The notes under the pieces: model-generated
The model's input: the letters and a program-made list of their open reading frames with translations, nothing else
Databases searched by the model: none
Told to the model about the DNA's origin: nothing
Shown here: in pieces, positions 17,841-26,196 of the stretch
Layout of the letters: each line of letters opens with the position of its first letter
Numbering within the stretch: position 1 is the first letter of the stretch
Program-made: the position numbers and the translations under genes
DNA from: Geobacteraceae bacterium
Lineage (GTDB): Bacteria; Desulfobacterota; Desulfuromonadia; Geobacterales; Geobacteraceae
Assembly (NCBI GenBank): GCA_024281055.1
Contig: JAMXLF010000098.1
Coordinates: 1-64,000 of the forward strand
DNA length: 64,000 nucleotides
Direction of reading: 5' to 3'

Positions 17841-19394
17841 ATGAAAAAAATTACCTCCGCCCGCATCTCTCAGCTCCTCTTCCTTGTTCTCTTCCTCGTC
17901 ATGTTCCTCATGACCGAATACCGGGGGAGTGACCGGCTTGGCGTGGCGGTGAACGCCTTTTTCCGGGCCAATCCCCTGACCCTCGTGAGCACGCTGCTGG
18001 CGGCCAAGGGGTGGGTGCCGCTCCTCTTCCCCGGGCTCCTCGTCCTCATCCTCTCGGCGCTCCTCGGCCGCTTTTTCTGCGGTTGGATCTGCCCGCTGGG
18101 TACCGTCCTCGACCTGGTGGCCGGCCGGATCCGCAAGAGCGCCCCCCTTTCCTGGCTCAAGGGGCGCGTCAAGTACTGGCTCCTCGTGCCGCTCCTGGTG
18201 GCGGCGCTCCTCGATATCAACATGGCCGGCCTCTTCGATCCTATCGCCATCTTCGTCCGGGCGCTCACCTTCTTCCTCCACCCCTTGATCGGCGAGACCG
18301 CCCGCTCGGGCTGGGTGGAGCTCTACCGGCTGCTCGGCGAGCGCCGGGATGCGCTCGAACCAGGCTACCGGATTCTCAAGGATTACCTCCTCCCGTTTCG
18401 CGAGACCCTCTATCCCCTCGCCTTCCTCTCTGCCCTCGCTTTCCTGTTCATCATCTTCCTTGAGCGCTACGAGTCCCGCAACTGGTGCCGCAACCTCTGT
18501 CCGCTCGGCACCCTGCTCGGGCTCCTGGCCCGCCTCTCCCCGTTCAAGCGGGTGCCTGCGCAGCTCTGTGCCGATTGCCACGGCTGCGCCGCGCTCTGCC
18601 CCACCTCCTTCGACCGGGAACTGCTGCAGAAAGAGGAGTGTCTCCTGTGCATGGAGTGCCAGCTCCGCTGCCCCCACCAGCGAGTCCATTTCCGCCTGGC
18701 CGGTTTCCAGCCGGCCGCGGGCGGACCGCTCATGGAGCGGCGGCTCTTTCTCGGCGGCCTGGTGGGAGGAGTATTCCTGGCGCGCTTCTTCCGCTTCCGC
18801 GACCCCGTTGCCCAGGTCCGGCTCCTGCGCCCGCCGGGGGTGCGGAGCGAGGCGGAGTTCCTGGAGAAATGCGTCCGCTGTGGCGAGTGCATGAAGGTCT
18901 GCCTGCGCAGCGCCCTTTATCCCGCCTTTTCCCAGGCCGGCGTCGAGGGGCTCTACACCCCGATCCTCATCCCGCGCCTGGGGTACTGCGAGTACAACTG
19001 CACCCTCTGCGGCCAGGTCTGTCCCACCGGGGCGATTCCCGATCTCCCGCCGGCTGAGAAGAAGCGCCAGGTGATCGGCAAGGCGGTCTTCGACAAGAAC
19101 CACTGCATCCCCTTTGCCAAGCGGACCGACTGCATCGTCTGCGAGGAACACTGCCCGATCCCGCAGAAGGCGATCCGGTCCGAGATGGTGACGGAGCGGG
19201 ACTTCAGCGGCCGGAGCGTGACGGTGAAAAAACCTTACGTTATTGAGGAACTCTGCAACGGCTGCGGCATCTGCGAGAACGTCTGCCCCCTGGAGGGGAA
19301 GGCGGGGGTCGAGGTGTTCGCCGTGAAGGACCGGACCCCCATCGCGGAGAGCGCCGGCAGTCGGGCGCAAGCATCGGACGACCCGTACCAGTAG
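17841..19394 (+). CDS. membrane polyferredoxin, NapH-NapG-like fusion
   Basis: A 517-residue integral membrane iron-sulfur protein. The first half is NapH/CcoG-like: several membrane segments with CGWICPLGT and CRNLCPLGT motifs, then two ferredoxin-type clusters (CADCHGCAALCP, CLLCMECQLRCP). From about residue 300 a second module begins with ERRLFLGGLVGGVFLARFF, a twin-arginine-like stretch, followed by NapG-like 4Fe-4S motifs (CVRCGECMKVC, CTLCGQVCP, CIVCEEHCP, CNGCGICENVCP). This looks like NapH joined to NapG in one chain, a quinol-to-periplasm electron conduit. The DUF362 gene directly upstream is the likely partner; no nap or nos genes are in view. Confidence 0.83.
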   Translation: MKKITSARISQLLFLVLFLVMFLMTEYRGSDRLGVAVNAFFRANPLTLVSTLLAAKGWVPLLFPGLLVLILSALLGRFFCGWICPLGTVLDLVAGRIRKSAPLSWLKGRVKYWLLVPLLVAALLDINMAGLFDPIAIFVRALTFFLHPLIGETARSGWVELYRLLGERRDALEPGYRILKDYLLPFRETLYPLAFLSALAFLFIIFLERYESRNWCRNLCPLGTLLGLLARLSPFKRVPAQLCADCHGCAALCPTSFDRELLQKEECLLCMECQLRCPHQRVHFRLAGFQPAAGGPLMERRLFLGGLVGGVFLARFFRFRDPVAQVRLLRPPGVRSEAEFLEKCVRCGECMKVCLRSALYPAFSQAGVEGLYTPILIPRLGYCEYNCTLCGQVCPTGAIPDLPPAEKKRQVIGKAVFDKNHCIPFAKRTDCIVCEEHCPIPQKAIRSEMVTERDFSGRSVTVKKPYVIEELCNGCGICENVCPLEGKAGVEVFAVKDRTPIAESAGSRAQASDDPYQ

Positions 19395-19489
19395 GCTGGA
19401 AATAACAAGGCAGCTGTTGCCCTCCGCTGTCATCTGTGGTAATAACATCCCATCCGGCCCCCATTCACGAACTTCCCAGCGAGGTCTGC

Positions 19490-21553
19490 ATGGAACACCC
19501 GCCCCTCGACGCTATCCGCAACATCGGCATCATCTCCCACATCGACGCCGGGAAGACCACGGTCTCGGAACGGATCCTCTTCTACAGTGGCGAAACCCAC
19601 AAGATGGGGGAAGTGCACGAGGGGGAGGCGGTGATGGACTGGATGCCCCAAGAGCAGGAGCGGGGGATCACCATCACCGCCACCGCCACCTGTTGCCGCT
19701 GGGGCAAGTACTGGATCAACCTGATCGACACGCCGGGGCATATCGACTTCACCATCGAGGTGGAGCGGAGCATGCGGGTCCTCGACGGGGCAGTGGCCAT
19801 CTTCAGCGCGGTGGAAGGGGTGCAGCCCCAGAGCGAATCGGTGTGGCGCCAGGCTGACCGCTACCGGGTTCCCCGGGTCTGCCTGGTTAACAAGATGGAC
19901 CGGGTCGGCGCCGACCTCGGTGCGGTGCTCGGCCAGATGGAGATAAAACTCGCCGCCCGGCCGGTGCTCCTCCAGCTCCCGGTGGGGAGCGAGGGGGCGT
20001 TTGCCGGGGTGATCGACCTCCTGGAGATGGAGATGCTCTCCTTCAGCGAGGCGGACCAGGGGAAAACCGTGGAGCGGCGTCCCGTCCCCGCCGAGCTGGC
20101 GGATGAGGCCCGGCTTGCCCGGGAGCGGGTAGTGGAGGCGGCTGCCGATTTCGACGACGACATCGCCGCGGACTTTCTCTCCGGCACACAGGTCTCCGGC
20201 GAGCGGCTACGGCAGGCGCTCCGCCGAGGGACCATGGCCTGCCGCATTTTCCCCGCCTTCGTCGGCTCAGCCCTGCGCAACAAGGGAATCCAGCCGGTCC
20301 TCGACGCGGTGGGGGCATTTCTTCCCTCGCCCCTGGAAACCCCGCCAGTCTTCGGTTTGCGCCCTGGCAGCACGGAAGGGGAAGAGATCCCCTGCGACCC
20401 GGCCGCTCCCTTCTGCGCGCTGGCCTTCAAGGTCTTGTCCGACGAGGGGCGCAAGCTCACCTTTCTCCGCATCTATGCGGGCACCCTGAAAAGTGGTGCG
20501 GCCGTCCTCAACAGCAGCCGCAACCATTTCGAAAAGGCCGCCCGCCTCTTCCGCATGCACGCCCACAAGCGGGAGCAGATCGAAGAGGCCCGTGCCGGCG
20601 ACATCGTTGCCGTTGCCGGGCTCAAGGAGGCGCTCACCGGGGATACCCTCAGCGTTCCCGGCCATCCCCTGGTCCTTGAAGGGCTGACCGTCCCGGAGCC
20701 GGTCGTCTCCCTCGCGGTCGAACCACGCGGGGTGGAGGACCGAGACCGGCTCCCCGGGGCACTGGAGAAGCTCCAGTGGGAAGACCCCACCTTTCGGGTC
20801 CACGAGGATGCCGAAACCGGCCAGACCATCCTCACCGGCATGGGGGAGCTCCACCTGGAGATCGTCACCGACCGGCTGTCGCGGGAGTTCGGGGTGAGGG
20901 TGAAGACCGGCCGGCCCCAGGTAGTCTACCGGGAGACCCTCGGGCGCGCCGTGGAGCACCGGGAAACCTTCCGCCTCGAGACCGAGGGGAAGCTCCTGGC
21001 GGGCGAAGTACTCCTGCGCCTGGCGCCACTTCCCCGCGGGAGCGGGCTCAGGATCGTCCTCCCGGAAGTCACGGTTCCTCCCCTCTCGGCCGAGCTTCGC
21101 GTCAATCTCACGGAAACCCTGCAGATGGTTTGCTCTGCCGGCTGCCGCACCGGCTACCCCCTGACCGATCTGGAGGTGCGGGTGGCCGAGGTCCCCTTCG
21201 AGCCGGGGGTGACCAGCGATGCCGGGGTCTGCGCCGCGGCCCGGCGGGGACTCATCATGGCTGCCCGCGGCGGCGCGCCGCTCCTACTCGAACCGCTCAT
21301 GGTGCTGGAGATCACCATGCCCCTCGAGTCTGCCGGCAGAGTCATGGGGGGGCTCCAGCAGAAGCGCGGCCGCGTCGAGGGGCTCGAAACCCAGGGCAAT
21401 ATCCAGGTGGTGCGGGCTCTCGTCCCCCTGGCCGAGATGTTCGGTTACATGACAGAGCTCAGGAGTGCCACCCGGGGGCGCGGCACCTTCACCATGGAAT
21501 TCTCCCGCTTCGAGCCGGCCCCGGCCGAGGTGCAACGACAATTCGGGCTTTAA
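19490..21553 (+). CDS. elongation factor G paralogue
   Basis: A 687-residue translational GTPase with all EF-G domains: G1 HIDAGKTT, the switch region [18 protein letters not shown], then domains II-V. It is a divergent copy (for example [20 protein letters not shown]) lying alone rather than in the rps12-rps7-tuf operon, so a second EF-G acting in ribosome recycling or under special conditions is likely, as in other bacteria with two fusA genes. ATG 19490 is taken rather than the ORF start at 19436 since [19 protein letters not shown] aligns with usual EF-G N termini and GAGG precedes it. Confidence 0.88.
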   Translation: MEHPPLDAIRNIGIISHIDAGKTTVSERILFYSGETHKMGEVHEGEAVMDWMPQEQERGITITATATCCRWGKYWINLIDTPGHIDFTIEVERSMRVLDGAVAIFSAVEGVQPQSESVWRQADRYRVPRVCLVNKMDRVGADLGAVLGQMEIKLAARPVLLQLPVGSEGAFAGVIDLLEMEMLSFSEADQGKTVERRPVPAELADEARLARERVVEAAADFDDDIAADFLSGTQVSGERLRQALRRGTMACRIFPAFVGSALRNKGIQPVLDAVGAFLPSPLETPPVFGLRPGSTEGEEIPCDPAAPFCALAFKVLSDEGRKLTFLRIYAGTLKSGAAVLNSSRNHFEKAARLFRMHAHKREQIEEARAGDIVAVAGLKEALTGDTLSVPGHPLVLEGLTVPEPVVSLAVEPRGVEDRDRLPGALEKLQWEDPTFRVHEDAETGQTILTGMGELHLEIVTDRLSREFGVRVKTGRPQVVYRETLGRAVEHRETFRLETEGKLLAGEVLLRLAPLPRGSGLRIVLPEVTVPPLSAELRVNLTETLQMVCSAGCRTGYPLTDLEVRVAEVPFEPGVTSDAGVCAAARRGLIMAARGGAPLLLEPLMVLEITMPLESAGRVMGGLQQKRGRVEGLETQGNIQVVRALVPLAEMFGYMTELRSATRGRGTFTMEFSRFEPAPAEVQRQFGL

Positions 21554-21645
21554 GGCCACGTTTTACAATCTCCTTATAATAAGCGGGCTTCGCCGGAGCT
21601 CGTCCTCATCATCTCCTTGACGTCCCTTTTTCCTATCCAGTAAGC

Positions 21646-21662
21646 TGTAAACTTTTTTTACA
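21646..21662. promoter_or_regulatory. palindrome copy 1, TGTAAACTTTTTTTACA
   Basis: One mismatch from the perfect 7-3-7 palindrome found in copies 2 and 3. Its start is 19 bp (nearly two helical turns) from the start of copy 2, so proteins bound to the two would sit on the same DNA face. Confidence 0.65.
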
Positions 21663-21664
21663 AG

Positions 21665-21681
21665 TGTAAACTTTGTTTACA
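21665..21681. promoter_or_regulatory. palindrome copy 2, TGTAAACTTTGTTTACA
   Basis: Perfect inverted repeat TGTAAAC-TTT-GTTTACA, typical in size and symmetry of a dimeric repressor or activator site. The cognate regulator is unknown. Confidence 0.68.
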
Positions 21682-21735
21682 TTTCCCCTGAAGCCTCGCC
21701 CGGCGGGAGCTTTTACCAATTATCGCTTTTAGGGG

Positions 21736-21752
21736 TGTAAACTTTGTTTACA
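21736..21752. promoter_or_regulatory. palindrome copy 3, TGTAAACTTTGTTTACA
   Basis: Identical to copy 2, 71 bp further on and about 115 bp before the response regulator start, a position where it could cover a promoter. Confidence 0.68.
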
Positions 21753-21867
21753 TTGTTGCTGGTCACCTTGATATCACGAATCTGTAACATACCGGTATTC
21801 TATGGAAATGCAAGTTGGCATGATTCCTGATACCGCTATGAAACAAATCCGACTTCGAGGTATGCCC

Positions 21868-22248
21868 GTGGCAAAGAAGAATATTCTGATCGTCGAAGAT
21901 GAAGGGATAACCGGGGAATATCTGATGCTGGTGCTGTCGGGCCTCTATAACGTGACCGCCGTCGTGCCGTCGGGTGAGGATGCCGTGGCCGTAGCCACGG
22001 CGGCCCGGCCGGATCTTGTGCTGATGGACATAAAGATCAAGGGTGAAATCGACGGCATCACGGCCGCCGAGCAGATCATGCGGACAACCGGCATCCCGGT
22101 CATCTTTGTCAGTGCCTATGCCACGGACTATGTGATCGCCCGGGCGATGGAGACAAAGCCCTGCGATTACATCGTCAAGCCGTTCACGAGCCGGCGGCTG
22201 CTCGGGGCGGTGGAAAAGGCCCTGGCGGGGAAGGCGGGTAACACCTGA
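21868..22248 (+). CDS. single-domain response regulator (CheY-like)
   Basis: A 126-residue receiver domain with no output domain. Conserved residues are present: the acidic pair in IVEDEG, phospho-acceptor Asp in LVLMDIKIKG, Thr/Ser position in IPVIFVSAYA and Lys in YIVKPF. The spacing (DIKIKGEIDGI) resembles receivers that accompany hybrid or PAS kinases. GTG 21868 is preferred because GAGG is seven bases upstream; ATG 21862 and upstream ATGs lack a site at good distance. It stands alone behind three palindromic sites and ahead of a terminator, so it is a monocistronic regulated gene. Partner kinase unknown. Confidence 0.85.
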   Translation: MAKKNILIVEDEGITGEYLMLVLSGLYNVTAVVPSGEDAVAVATAARPDLVLMDIKIKGEIDGITAAEQIMRTTGIPVIFVSAYATDYVIARAMETKPCDYIVKPFTSRRLLGAVEKALAGKAGNT

Positions 22249-22302
22249 CGGGCGGCCTAGCGGCCGGTGGGGCTGCACGAATTGTTATGTAATTTAATGC
22301 GC

Positions 22303-22337
22303 GCCGGCACATTGGCTTGCCAAGTGCCGGTGTTTTT
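22303..22337 (+). terminator. rho-independent terminator
   Basis: Stem CCGGCAC...GTGCCGG extended by TTGG/CCAA around a short loop, then TGTTTTTG. It lies 55 bases past the response regulator stop. Confidence 0.85.
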
Positions 22338-22453
22338 GTAAGAATGGGGCAGCCGGGGGATCACCTTTTAGGCTTCACAAACCGTTTCCGCTTATCGACA
22401 AGTACAAAGACGTCAAGTTCCAACCGAACGGGAGGACCGGTGAACCCGGTATT

Positions 22454-22810
22454 ATGCATAAGTACAAAGTTCGACCAGGATACGGAAGCTCTGAGCTATT
22501 GATTGAGTTTGGACCGGATGCTTCTGACCGACAATTTGCCGATGATCTCTGCAGAGTTTTAAAGCAGAACGGATTTCTTAGGTTTTCCACGAGTGACCTT
22601 ATTTTTGCTTCAACTGCCGAGTTCAACTCATCGAAAGGATCTTTATCGATAGATACGGACGAATGGGGCTTTGTCTGGGGGCATGCGGAGGATAACCAAC
22701 CAGTGATTCATTATGTTGACACTCTGCTCCAGGAAAGTGGATTGTTCGAAAAGGAGAAGGTCGACTTCAGAGACTATCGTAAACCTGCTGTAGTGACCCC
22801 AGAGGGATAA
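22454..22810 (+). CDS. hypothetical protein, low GC
   Basis: An unrecognised 118-residue ORF (ends KPAVVTPEG) with clearly lower GC than its neighbours and no visible Shine-Dalgarno before ATG 22454. The same frame stays open upstream to 22298 with no good start codon, so this may be the 3' part of a once longer gene. Size and isolated position would suit an immunity or phage-borne small protein, but no motif supports that. Confidence 0.45.
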   Translation: MHKYKVRPGYGSSELLIEFGPDASDRQFADDLCRVLKQNGFLRFSTSDLIFASTAEFNSSKGSLSIDTDEWGFVWGHAEDNQPVIHYVDTLLQESGLFEKEKVDFRDYRKPAVVTPEG

Positions 22811-22868
22811 AGCACAGACTCGGAGGAGATCGACTGCCCGACCACAGCCTTCATAATGGAGAACGTGC

Positions 22869-23564
22869 ATGATAAAGAAGAGAATCATTGGCATAGTGTT
22901 GCTGGCAGCCGCCTGGTGCGTGCTCTGTGCGTGCGCGGGCAGGGAGGGGAGCGGGGCGCGGGCCGAAAATGCCATCCGGGTCGCGTGTGTCGGCGACAGC
23001 ATCACCTTCGGGGCTGGGATCGAGGGGCGGGAGAAAAACAGCTACCCGGCGCAACTGGCGGGCATGCTCGGAGACCGCTGGCAGGTGCGGAATTTTGGCG
23101 TGAACGGCGCGACGGTGCTCGGGAACGGGAGCAGGCCCTACCGGCAGCAGCGGGCGTTCATCGATGTGCTCGGCTTCCGCCCCCAGATCGTCATCATCGC
23201 ACTCGGCACCAACGATTCCTGGCCGGGCACCTGGCGGCGAAAGGATGACTTCGTGCGCGATTACGTGGCGCTGATCAGGAGCTTTCAGACCCTCGACAGC
23301 AAGCCGCGGATCTGGCTCTGCTATCCGCCGCCGCTCTTTCCAGAGCGGTTTGGGGATGCCGACAGGGTGATCAGGGAGGAGATCATCCCGCGTATCGACG
23401 AGGCGGCGCGGACGACCGGTCTTCCCGTCATCGACTTCCACACATCCCTGCGCGACGCCGGTAAAATGTTTCCGGACGCCCTTCATCCGGATGCGCGCGG
23501 GGCAAGGGTGATGGCGGAAACCGTCTACACCGCCATCACCGGCCAGAAGCCGCCGGCCCGTTAG
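22869..23564 (+). CDS. SGNH/GDSL-type hydrolase lipoprotein
   Basis: A 231-residue exported esterase-like protein. The signal peptide ends in lipobox-like VLCAC. SGNH blocks are all visible: VACVGDSITFG (Ser nucleophile, block I), the Gly in NFGVNGAT (II), ALGTNDSW (III, Asn) and DALHPDARGA (V, Asp and His). Likely acts on acyl or acetyl esters of lipids or surface sugars; the substrate is not predictable. Start ATG 22869 opens the signal peptide. It is not clearly in an operon. Confidence 0.88.
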   Translation: MIKKRIIGIVLLAAAWCVLCACAGREGSGARAENAIRVACVGDSITFGAGIEGREKNSYPAQLAGMLGDRWQVRNFGVNGATVLGNGSRPYRQQRAFIDVLGFRPQIVIIALGTNDSWPGTWRRKDDFVRDYVALIRSFQTLDSKPRIWLCYPPPLFPERFGDADRVIREEIIPRIDEAARTTGLPVIDFHTSLRDAGKMFPDALHPDARGARVMAETVYTAITGQKPPAR

Positions 23565-23581
23565 CGGCCGGCGTTCAGAGC

Positions 23582-23689
23582 TTACTCCGCCTTTTCGAAC
23601 TTTCCCTTTTCCTGGCACTGCGGGCATTTCTGCGGCTTGCACCGCCCTTCCTTTTCATGACCGCAGGTGGTGCATTTCCATGTCGCCAT
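23582..23689 (-). CDS. RCKP-type rubredoxin-like mini protein
   Basis: Only 35 residues, starting MATWKCTTCGHEKEGRCKP and ending CPQCQEKGKFEKAE. Two CxxC pairs (CTTC, CPQC) make a rubredoxin-like or zinc-ribbon knuckle, with the RCKP word after the first pair typical of the small rubredoxin-like domain found in rubrerythrins and anaerobe mini proteins. It probably binds one Fe or Zn and serves in peroxide defence or electron transfer; this is inference. AAGGAGG lies ten bases before ATG 23687-23689. A longer reading frame exists but its N terminus is repeat sequence. Confidence 0.8.
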   Translation of the reverse strand: MATWKCTTCGHEKEGRCKPQKCPQCQEKGKFEKAE

Positions 23690-23701
23690 CGTTGAATCCT
23701 C

Positions 23702-23820
23702 CTTTTGACTTCCCACGAAATGCACGAAAAACACAAACAAAATCGGAATGCCAGGCTTATGAGGCAAGAATCCTTTGTTTCGTGCGTTTCGTGTTTTTCG
23801 TGGATAATTGCCGTGTTGAT
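23702..23820. repeat. intergenic inverted repeat (CACGAAA family)
   Basis: CCCACGAAATGCACGAAAAAC near 23712 is matched in inverse by GTGCGTTTCGTGTTTTTCGTGG near 23790. It separates the convergent-pointing minus genes for the mini protein and the alpha/beta hydrolase and can fold into a long hairpin. Confidence 0.65.
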
Positions 23821-23827
23821 TGAATGG

Positions 23828-24634
23828 TTATGCGTCGTCCTTTTGGAGACTCTCCAGAAACTCCAGAACGCAGGCATTGAACGCCTTCACGTCTTCGAGG
23901 TTGGCCAAATGCCCGGCGGCAGGGACGGTGCAAAGGCGGCAGCCGGGGATGCCGGCGGTGATGACACCGAGGGCGGTAGGGGGAGCTGCCTGGTCATCTT
24001 CGGCGGCGATTGCCATGGCCGGCACCCGGATACTGCCGAGAAGCGGAGTATAGTCCTTGCGCTCACGCATGGCGAGGAGTCCGCCGGCGAGCCCGCGCGA
24101 GTCGTTCGCCACCATCCAGCCGCAGACCTCCTCGACCAGTTTGGGCCGTTCTGCGGGAGTGTCGGGGGCGAAAAGGACCTGCCGGAAGGCGTCCGCAACG
24201 ACTTGGGGACCGAACTTCCGGACGTCGGTGGCGAGCTGAAGCCGCCGGGCCCGTCCCGCCTCGTCATCGGCGTTGGCGCGCGTGGTGATGAAGAGCGCTC
24301 CCCTGGCACGCTCAGGATAGCGCTCCAGCAGGTTGAAGAGGGCGTACCCCCCCATGGACATCCCGCCGATCACTGCCTTTTCAATTCCCAGGTGGTCCAT
24401 GAGACCGATCACGTCGTCGGCGAAGATCTCCATGCTGTATGGGCCGTCCGGTGCGTCGCTGTCGCCGAAGCCGCGCAGGTCGGGGGCGATCACCCGGTAG
24501 CCGGCCAGGGGGAGCTTGTTCAGCTGGGGATGCCACATGCGGCGGCAGAGGGGAAAGCCGTGAATGAGGAGGAGTGGCGGGCCGCTGCCGCTGTCGTCGT
24601 ACGCCATGGTGATGCCGTTGATGATTGCTTGCAT
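23828..24634 (-). CDS. alpha/beta hydrolase
   Basis: A 268-residue alpha/beta-fold enzyme of the esterase/haloperoxidase-like group. It has the oxyanion motif LLLIHGFP, nucleophile elbow GGMSMGGYA (Ser), and the terminal His in PAAGHLANLE; the acid is probably Asp of AAEDDQAAP. Substrate unknown. ATG 24632-24634 with GGAGG five bases upstream is chosen over the ORF start at 24655. No signal peptide, so cytosolic. It stands alone between repeats and the ompA-mscL unit. Confidence 0.87.
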   Translation of the reverse strand: MQAIINGITMAYDDSGSGPPLLLIHGFPLCRRMWHPQLNKLPLAGYRVIAPDLRGFGDSDAPDGPYSMEIFADDVIGLMDHLGIEKAVIGGMSMGGYALFNLLERYPERARGALFITTRANADDEAGRARRLQLATDVRKFGPQVVADAFRQVLFAPDTPAERPKLVEEVCGWMVANDSRGLAGGLLAMRERKDYTPLLGSIRVPAMAIAAEDDQAAPPTALGVITAGIPGCRLCTVPAAGHLANLEDVKAFNACVLEFLESLQKDDA

Positions 24635-24681
24635 AACACCTCCTGTCGCTACCATAATCCATGATTCCCGGCGTGCGCAAT

Positions 24682-24708
24682 AAAAAAAGGGCGCACCGCG
24701 GTGCGCCC
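24682..24708 (-). terminator. rho-independent terminator
   Basis: The 20-base self-complementary GGGCGCACCGCGGTGCGCCC is followed on the minus strand by seven T residues, 22 bases beyond the double-OmpA gene stop. Confidence 0.9.
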
Positions 24709-24730
24709 CTGGTCTTCTCGGCTGCTCTCG

Positions 24731-26161
24731 TCACTTCTTGATGACGCAGTCGATGATGGCATCGATGCGGCGGTTCTTCTGTCTCCCTTCGGGGGTGTTG
24801 TTGTAGGCGATGCGCCGGGTGTAGCCATACCCCTTGGCGGAGAGCCGGGAGCGGTCGATACCGAAGTTTTCCACCAGGTAGTTCACCACATTCTCGGCCC
24901 GCTTCTGGGAGAGCTTCATGTTGTAGTCATAGCCACCGACGTTGTCGGTGTGCCCCTCGATGACGGCGGTGGTCTCCGGGTATTTCTTCATGTAGTCACC
25001 GACCTTGGCGATTTCATCCCGGTACTGCGGCTTGATGTCGGCCTTGCCGCTGTCGAATTCCATCTGCATTTGTATGCAGAGCCGCTCGGGAGCCTTGACC
25101 TCCTGGGGAAGGAAGGTGCAGTCGATGATGGCCTCGATGCGGCGGTTTTTCTGTTTCCCCACGTCGGTGGCGTTGTCGGCGACCGGGTTTTCGGAGCCGT
25201 ACCCCTTGGCGGTGAGGCGAGAGCGGTCGATGCCGAATTTTTCCACCAGGTAATCTACGGCCTTCTCTGCGCGGGCCTGGGAAAGTGCCGTATTGTCTTT
25301 ATACTGGCAACGGGCGGTGACGGGGACATTGTCGGTGTACCCTTCGATGACGGCGGTGGTGTCCGGATATTTCTTCATGAAGTCGCCGACCTTGGCCACT
25401 TCGTCATGGTATTCCGGCCGAATGTTCGCACTGCAGATGTCATACTCCATATGGAGCGTGACGCAGTACTTGTAATGGCCCGGTGCGGGCGCGGCAGCCG
25501 GTGCCGGTGCGGGCGGCGCTTCCTCCTCGACCGGGGCTGGCGGCGGTGGGGGTGGTGCCGGGGCAGCCACAGGGGCCGGGGCCGGTTTTGCACCGCCGAA
25601 GAGCATCTGCAGGCCGACTGTGTACTCGTAGTTCGTCACATAATCCAACTTCTCGAACCTGCCGCTACCGCCGTTGGTGTTAATGACGAAATTCTGGTGA
25701 TAGTCGGCACGGATAGCCACGTCCTCGCTGAGGAACCACTTGATGCCGCCGCCGACGTTCGCCGTGGGATAGGTGTTATGTTTCCTTTTAAAGATGACAT
25801 TATCCGGCAGATCGAGGGTTTCCCCGCCGCCGCCGAGTGCCAGGTAAGGCACCAGCGAGCTTTCGGGCATAAAATTGTAAATACCCTCCAGCCTGTAGTT
25901 ATACACGTTGACGTCACCGGGACCTTCATGGAAGCGTGTATTGATGTAGTTGAAGGTTGCTTCGACGGCCCAGTTCTTGGTGATGTCATAGCCAAGACGC
26001 AGGCCGACCGTCGGTCGGGTTTCCAGATGTTCCGCGCCGTCAAATGTGTACCCGCCGACGAAGGGCGATACGGTGACGGCTCCTTCTCTCTCGCCGGCGA
26101 AGCAGGGCACTGCCAGGGCCAGCAGTGCAAAGGCAGTCAGGCAGCTCAGCAGTTTTCTCAT
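24731..26161 (-). CDS. OmpA-like porin with two tandem OmpA C-terminal domains
   Basis: A 476-residue outer-membrane protein: signal peptide (MRKLLSCLTAFALLALAVPCFA), N-terminal eight-strand barrel-like region (about 25-195, VSPFVGGYTFDG to YEYTVGLQMLFGG), a Pro/Ala-rich linker (about 198-240), then two successive OmpA peptidoglycan-binding domains, each with an IEGxTDN motif (VIEGYTDNVP and VIEGHTDNVG) and NRRI(E/D)AIIDC end. Duplication of the wall-binding module is unusual; one is normal. ATG 26159-26161 follows GGAGG at eight bases. The very long ORF to 26662 only adds an out-of-frame mscL shadow. Cotranscribed with mscL, 35 bases upstream. Confidence 0.92.
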   Translation of the reverse strand: MRKLLSCLTAFALLALAVPCFAGEREGAVTVSPFVGGYTFDGAEHLETRPTVGLRLGYDITKNWAVEATFNYINTRFHEGPGDVNVYNYRLEGIYNFMPESSLVPYLALGGGGETLDLPDNVIFKRKHNTYPTANVGGGIKWFLSEDVAIRADYHQNFVINTNGGSGRFEKLDYVTNYEYTVGLQMLFGGAKPAPAPVAAPAPPPPPPAPVEEEAPPAPAPAAAPAPGHYKYCVTLHMEYDICSANIRPEYHDEVAKVGDFMKKYPDTTAVIEGYTDNVPVTARCQYKDNTALSQARAEKAVDYLVEKFGIDRSRLTAKGYGSENPVADNATDVGKQKNRRIEAIIDCTFLPQEVKAPERLCIQMQMEFDSGKADIKPQYRDEIAKVGDYMKKYPETTAVIEGHTDNVGGYDYNMKLSQKRAENVVNYLVENFGIDRSRLSAKGYGYTRRIAYNNTPEGRQKNRRIDAIIDCVIKK

Positions 26162-26196
26162 CTGTCTTTCCTCCTTTGGTTGGAATGCTGAAATAG

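Larger units (their letters stand above)
21554..21867. other. 314-base intergenic region with operator-like array
   Basis: No gene is seen between the EF-G paralogue and the response regulator. The stretch is AT-richer than its flanks and carries three near-identical 17-bp palindromes (separate entries). No consensus -35/-10 pair stands out. Confidence 0.6.

Noticed and set aside
16935-19448. An 837-residue minus-strand ORF opposite DUF362 and the polyferredoxin
   Set aside because: It is the GC-rich antisense shadow of two clear genes with Cys motifs and a Tat signal on the plus strand.
21646-21752. BirA or TyrR boxes
   Set aside because: BirA half-sites are 14-16 bp apart and TyrR needs a six-base centre; here the 17-bp palindrome has a five-base centre between TGTAAA and TTTACA.
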